Positions 24,978-28,450 of a stretch of DNA of 28,450 nucleotides are shown one piece after another. Source of the stretch: Anaerolineales bacterium UBA3905 (GTDB lineage: Bacteria; Chloroflexota; Anaerolineae; Caldilineales; Caldilineaceae); NCBI GenBank assembly GCA_002391565.1, contig DGFH01000088.1:471-28920 (forward strand). Direction: 5' to 3'. The position numbers and the translations under genes were made by a program. Positions within the stretch are counted from its first letter, which is position 1; each line of letters starts with the position of its first letter. The notes under the pieces were generated by a model. The model searched no databases, had not been told where the DNA came from, and was given only the letters and a program-made list of their open reading frames with translations.

Positions 24978-27900
24978 TTACTCCTCCGGCGTTCCCAGCG
25001 TCACCGTGACGCGCTGTGGCGGCGCAATGCTGCCTTGATCTGGCGTGTAGTAGTCGAAGACCTGGCTGGCCGGCGTCTGCGCACGGATCGGGTATTTCGC
25101 CTGCAGTCGGTAAGCAAAGGTGAGCGCCTTCCCGCTGCGCACGTTGGTCAGGTAGAGGATGATCTGACGGCCGGTTAGCTCATAGCGGTCGATGGCGCCT
25201 TCCGCCGCCAGCGCATCCAGGTCTGCCGTCACCGGCGCAAAGCCGGGAGGGATGCCCAGATCGACCAGCACCGTGCCCGCTACGCCCGGCTTCAGCAGTT
25301 CGACCGTCGCCACCGCCTGCACCGTTTCGTTGACCTGCAACTCAGTGCGGTCGTAAGTCACCGCAACGCGCATCGGCTCGACCCCTTCAGGCGCAGATAT
25401 GACTGCCTGCCACGGCAGGTAGTAGCTTGTGACAATCTGATAGTGCAGCGTGCGGTCGCCCTCGACCATGATTTGCAACTGGTTGGCGTCGCCGCTGATA
25501 TTCTCAAAAACGAATTGCTGCACAACATCGGCCTCGCCGGCTGCCACAGAGAAGGTGCGCACCACAACCTTACCGGAGGGTTCGGTCATCTCCACCGTAA
25601 CGCGCGCATCACCCTTCTCACCGCTGCTTCGCGCCGCCAGCACCAGCGCCTTGAGCGCCTGCACGGTGGCCTGCGTGGTGTAGAAGGCGCCGTTCGCGTC
25701 GCGGTTGGCAATCAGGAAATCGATCGCCTGCACCGCCAGCTCAGGACGGTATTCGGCGCGCAGCAGCGCCTGCGCCACCAGCGCCGTGGTCTCGATGGCT
25801 GCCGTTGCGCCGTAGCCGCCCAGGTAGGTCACATCGTTCGCCCCCCAGACCGCCTGATCGTCGGCGATGGTGGCGCGCGCCGCCAGTATGTCGAGCAGCG
25901 GCGTCGCATCCTCACCGGCTGCAATCAGTGCATTGGCAACCAGCGCCAGGGTGTAATCGTCATCAACAATCGCTGCGCGGCGGGCGGAAGGCCGGATTGC
26001 GTTGGCGGCGTCACCCACAGGCGAAGCTGACGGCGTGCTTGGCGCGTCGGCCGTCGACGCCTGGCGCAGCGCCCGTTCGATAAAGCGCACCGCGCGTTGC
26101 ACCGCGCGCGGCTCGTAGCCGGCGTCTGCCAGCCCCCAGGCAATATATGCGGTGGTTGCAAGCTGGCTCTGAATGTCTTCGACGCCGCTTTCGATGGTCA
26201 TGCCCTCGGCGTCCCAGCTTCCGTCCCGGTTTTGTTGGTTGGCGAGGTAGGCGGCCACGCGCGCCATCAGGTCAGGATCGACGTAGGCCACATCTGCCAT
26301 GTCGCTAAATTCCATCAAGCCGTAGGCAGTGAGCATCATCTGCGCTGGCGGGTCGCCAAAGAGACTGAAGCCGCCTGGTTCGCCGCGCACCTCGAAGGTG
26401 AGCAGTCGCTGGTAGCCGAGGTTGATCAACTGCTCCGCCTGCAACTGGATACGCGGCGACGCCTGACCGGTCGCCTTGAGATAGTCGAGCACCATCACAT
26501 TCGGATAGGTTACGCTGCTGGTCTGTTCGAAGCAGCCGTAGGGCGTCTGGAGCAAGCCCTCCAGCCCCTCCAGCACCTGGCTAACGACGCCAGGGTAGAC
26601 GCGCACCAGTACGCGCCCTGTCCCTGGAATCGCCGCAGCCGGGGCGCCGACAGTGAAGGTTTGCGTTGCCGCCAGTTTGCCGCCGAACACGTCGGAGATT
26701 TGTTTGCCGTCGGGCAACACCTCGATGCGACGCACAACGGCGTCGCTGAGCATGGAGCCGGTGGCCGTGATCTGGAAGTCGAACGCACCGTGACGCAGCA
26801 CGCGGAGCGGTGCGTAGACGACTGTCACCTCATTGGGGCCGACTTCAATCGTCTGTGGCGGGGCGCCGGTGAGTTCGTACCAGTCGCCGGGCGCAATGTC
26901 GAGCGCAATCGTCTGTGGCTGGTCGAGATAGTTGAAGATGCTGATCGGCGCCTCCACTTCGTCACCTACAGTCAGGAAACGCGGCAAGTCCGGCTCAACA
27001 AAGAATTCCTGGAAGACGCGCAGCCCGGTTTGGGCGCTGCCCAGATTGCCCTCACGATCCGAGGCGAGCACACTAACGCGCCAGGTTGTGATCGAATCGG
27101 CGATGGGCACCTGCACCTGGGCGCGGCCTTCAGCGTCGGTCTCCAGTTCGGGCAGCCAGTAGAGCGTTTCGGGGAAGTACTGGCGCAAGCGCGGCGCCGC
27201 CTGCCCTTGCGTGGCGGTCGTCGTCATACTTGCGCCTTCGACCGCAGGGGCTTCGCTGGCAGGCATAGCCGGGGCGGCGGCCGGCGCGGCGCACGCCGAC
27301 CAGAAGAAGGCGCCCAGCGCAAAGATTGTCAGCGCGATTAGCCAGCGACGGCGTTTGCGGCTGCCGTCGTAAAGCGCCAGCCCGACCAGCGGCGCCAACA
27401 AGTAGAGCCGATTGCCCCAGCTCGTCGCCAACGTCGCCGCCAACGAAGGCGGCGCGGCCATCGGCGCAGCAGCAGGCGCAGGGTGACGCGCCGCCAGTTC
27501 GTGGGCAAAGAGGCCGGTCAGCGCCAGCTCGCGCGCCTGGGCGGCGTAGCGGATGCTGCTGGGCAGCTCGTCGTAGGGTGAGTAGACGTCGTCCTCCAGC
27601 TCCACAAAGTCGTGAATCTCGTAGCGCGGCTCCTGCAGCTCACGTTCGAGCAAGAAGTAGGTGCGCGCAAAGCCGGGTTCCTGCTCCTGCACCGAGAAGA
27701 CCGATTCATCCACGATTGCCAGCCCCACGACGCCGGGCATCGGTGCACCGTTGCGTTGCACCTGGATGTCGAGTGTGGCGGTGTCGCCGGGGCGATAGCG
27801 CTCAGCGTCGAGCCGGACATCAATTGTAGCGGGGGCGGGATTGACGAGTAACAGCCGGCGGTCGCTCACCAATTCGCCGTCGTCGCCGATCACATAGGCG

Positions 27901-28450
27901 TTGAGTTCCAGCGTGCCGAGCAGACTGCCGTCAATCGGCAGCGCCGCTTGCGCCACGCCGTCCACGACAGGCAAGGCCACCAGGCCAAAGGTCTGCCGTC
28001 CCTTGATGATGTCCAGATAAGCGGTCGTGGCGTGGCCGTTGACGTAGATATCGACGTTGGCGGTCTCGCCGATCGTGTACTCGCTGCGCTCTGGGCGCAT
28101 GAGTACGGTGGTGCTGGCGCCGGTGACGCCGCCCAACAGCAGCGGTTGCGTCACTTCACGCCCGTTGGCGTCGCTGGCCTGCACTTCGAGGGGAAGGAAG
28201 CGTTGGTCAGGCGCGGTGAGCGTGATCACTGCCAGGCCGTACACATCGGTGGTGGTTGTGATGACGGGGAGACCTTCACCGGCGATCGTCAGTGTGGCAG
28301 GGGCGGCGGCGCCATCGGGTGTGCTCACATCGAGATAGATGCGGTTCTCCAGCCCCGGTCGCAGCAGACCTGACTCGGGCACGGCGTCGATCAGCAGCGG
28401 CTTCTCGGCGACGGTAATCGTCTCGTCGATAGCTTCCAGGTGATTGGCGG
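24978..28450 (-). CDS. alpha-2-macroglobulin family protein, C-terminal part (start lies beyond right edge)
   Basis: About 1157 residues are visible; the frame is open to the window edge. Bacterial A2Ms are envelope proteins that trap proteases through a thioester. In order: MG-type beta-sandwich domains (ending DESVFSVQEQEPGFARTYF), a low-complexity stretch with two hydrophobic segments (27280-27415), the A2M core (YFPETLYWLPELETDAEGRA, then ITTWRVSVLASD), the thioester domain with YGCFEQ (Cys codon 26532-26534, Gln 26523-26525) and helical repeats (NRDGSWD), and the C-terminal receptor-binding-like domain (TYDRTELQVNETVQ). The thioester Cys and Gln are intact, so the protein is probably active. 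The hydrophobic pair sits where a bait region is expected. No pbpC gene, a usual partner, is in the window. Stop TAA at 24978-24980 is followed by hairpins. An internal GTG at 28382 is not a real start. Confidence 0.9.
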   Translation of the reverse strand, partial: ANHLEAIDETITVAEKPLLIDAVPESGLLRPGLENRIYLDVSTPDGAAAPATLTIAGEGLPVITTTTDVYGLAVITLTAPDQRFLPLEVQASDANGREVTQPLLLGGVTGASTTVLMRPERSEYTIGETANVDIYVNGHATTAYLDIIKGRQTFGLVALPVVDGVAQAALPIDGSLLGTLELNAYVIGDDGELVSDRRLLLVNPAPATIDVRLDAERYRPGDTATLDIQVQRNGAPMPGVVGLAIVDESVFSVQEQEPGFARTYFLLERELQEPRYEIHDFVELEDDVYSPYDELPSSIRYAAQARELALTGLFAHELAARHPAPAAAPMAAPPSLAATLATSWGNRLYLLAPLVGLALYDGSRKRRRWLIALTIFALGAFFWSACAAPAAAPAMPASEAPAVEGASMTTTATQGQAAPRLRQYFPETLYWLPELETDAEGRAQVQVPIADSITTWRVSVLASDREGNLGSAQTGLRVFQEFFVEPDLPRFLTVGDEVEAPISIFNYLDQPQTIALDIAPGDWYELTGAPPQTIEVGPNEVTVVYAPLRVLRHGAFDFQITATGSMLSDAVVRRIEVLPDGKQISDVFGGKLAATQTFTVGAPAAAIPGTGRVLVRVYPGVVSQVLEGLEGLLQTPYGCFEQTSSVTYPNVMVLDYLKATGQASPRIQLQAEQLINLGYQRLLTFEVRGEPGGFSLFGDPPAQMMLTAYGLMEFSDMADVAYVDPDLMARVAAYLANQQNRDGSWDAEGMTIESGVEDIQSQLATTAYIAWGLADAGYEPRAVQRAVRFIERALRQASTADAPSTPSASPVGDAANAIRPSARRAAIVDDDYTLALVANALIAAGEDATPLLDILAARATIADDQAVWGANDVTYLGGYGATAAIETTALVAQALLRAEYRPELAVQAIDFLIANRDANGAFYTTQATVQALKALVLAARSSGEKGDARVTVEMTEPSGKVVVRTFSVAAGEADVVQQFVFENISGDANQLQIMVEGDRTLHYQIVTSYYLPWQAVISAPEGVEPMRVAVTYDRTELQVNETVQAVATVELLKPGVAGTVLVDLGIPPGFAPVTADLDALAAEGAIDRYELTGRQIILYLTNVRSGKALTFAYRLQAKYPIRAQTPASQVFDYYTPDQGSIAPPQRVTVTLGTPEE

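Noticed and set aside
26097..27341. Plus-strand open frame of 414 codons opposite the A2M gene
   Set aside because: The A2M thioester and core motifs lie on the other strand; this frame shows no family pattern.

Overview
The window is GC-rich bacterial DNA with long, densely packed genes. The gene content (giant secreted proteins built of Tyr-Trp-Arg-Val fibronectin-III-like repeats and ending in an LPTV-type tail, a bacterial alpha-2-macroglobulin, a LipM/LplA-like ligase next to a YgfZ-like protein, and membrane coiled-coil proteins with helix-hairpin-helix ends) looks to me like a Chloroflexota genome of the Anaerolineae/Caldilineae type. That assignment rests on remembered family style, not on a database search.

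Left part (1-8941). A fragment of an unknown minus-strand gene (1-132) is followed on the plus strand by a broken type I restriction subunit (hsdR, 296-1878): its first 22 residues are joined out of frame to its C-terminal half. A compact plus-strand operon follows (2041-8941): a lipoprotein alpha/beta-hydrolase with a probable leaderless start, a YgfZ/GcvT-like folate-binding protein whose start lies in a triplicated 15-bp repeat, a lipoate ligase/octanoyltransferase, a DUF503 protein, a D-2-hydroxyacid (GlcD/D2HGDH type) FAD oxidoreductase, an APP1-type phosphatidate phosphatase domain protein and an NAD-dependent D-2-hydroxyacid dehydrogenase. Most genes touch or overlap. The operon ends in a strong hairpin (9011-9041) shared with the convergent genes to the right.

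Middle part (9051-17864, minus strand). Two neighbouring giant secreted proteins (1575 and 1289 residues) are paralogues along almost their whole length: six FN3-like repeats, one different beta-sandwich-like domain, then four more repeats. The upstream one also carries two PKD domains, a Pro/Thr linker and an IPT/TIG domain. Both end in a similar short LPTV tail. A good sigma70-type promoter with an inverted repeat over the start site lies upstream (17816-17864).

Right part (18074-24819, minus strand). Four successive coiled-coil genes: two membrane-anchored coiled-coil proteins (289 and 436 aa), a 1048-aa soluble-looking coiled-coil protein, and a 302-aa membrane-anchored one. The last two share an about 150-residue C-terminal module with two helix-hairpin-helix motifs. 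I regard this cluster as the best candidate for an undescribed system, possibly a membrane-attached scaffold that touches DNA. A terminator-like hairpin sits directly before the last gene.

Right edge (24978-28450, minus strand). The C-terminal 1157 or so residues of an alpha-2-macroglobulin family protein with an intact thioester motif and an unusual internal hydrophobic pair ending in a lipobox-like sequence. The gene runs off the window. No tRNA, rRNA, CRISPR array or insertion sequence was seen.
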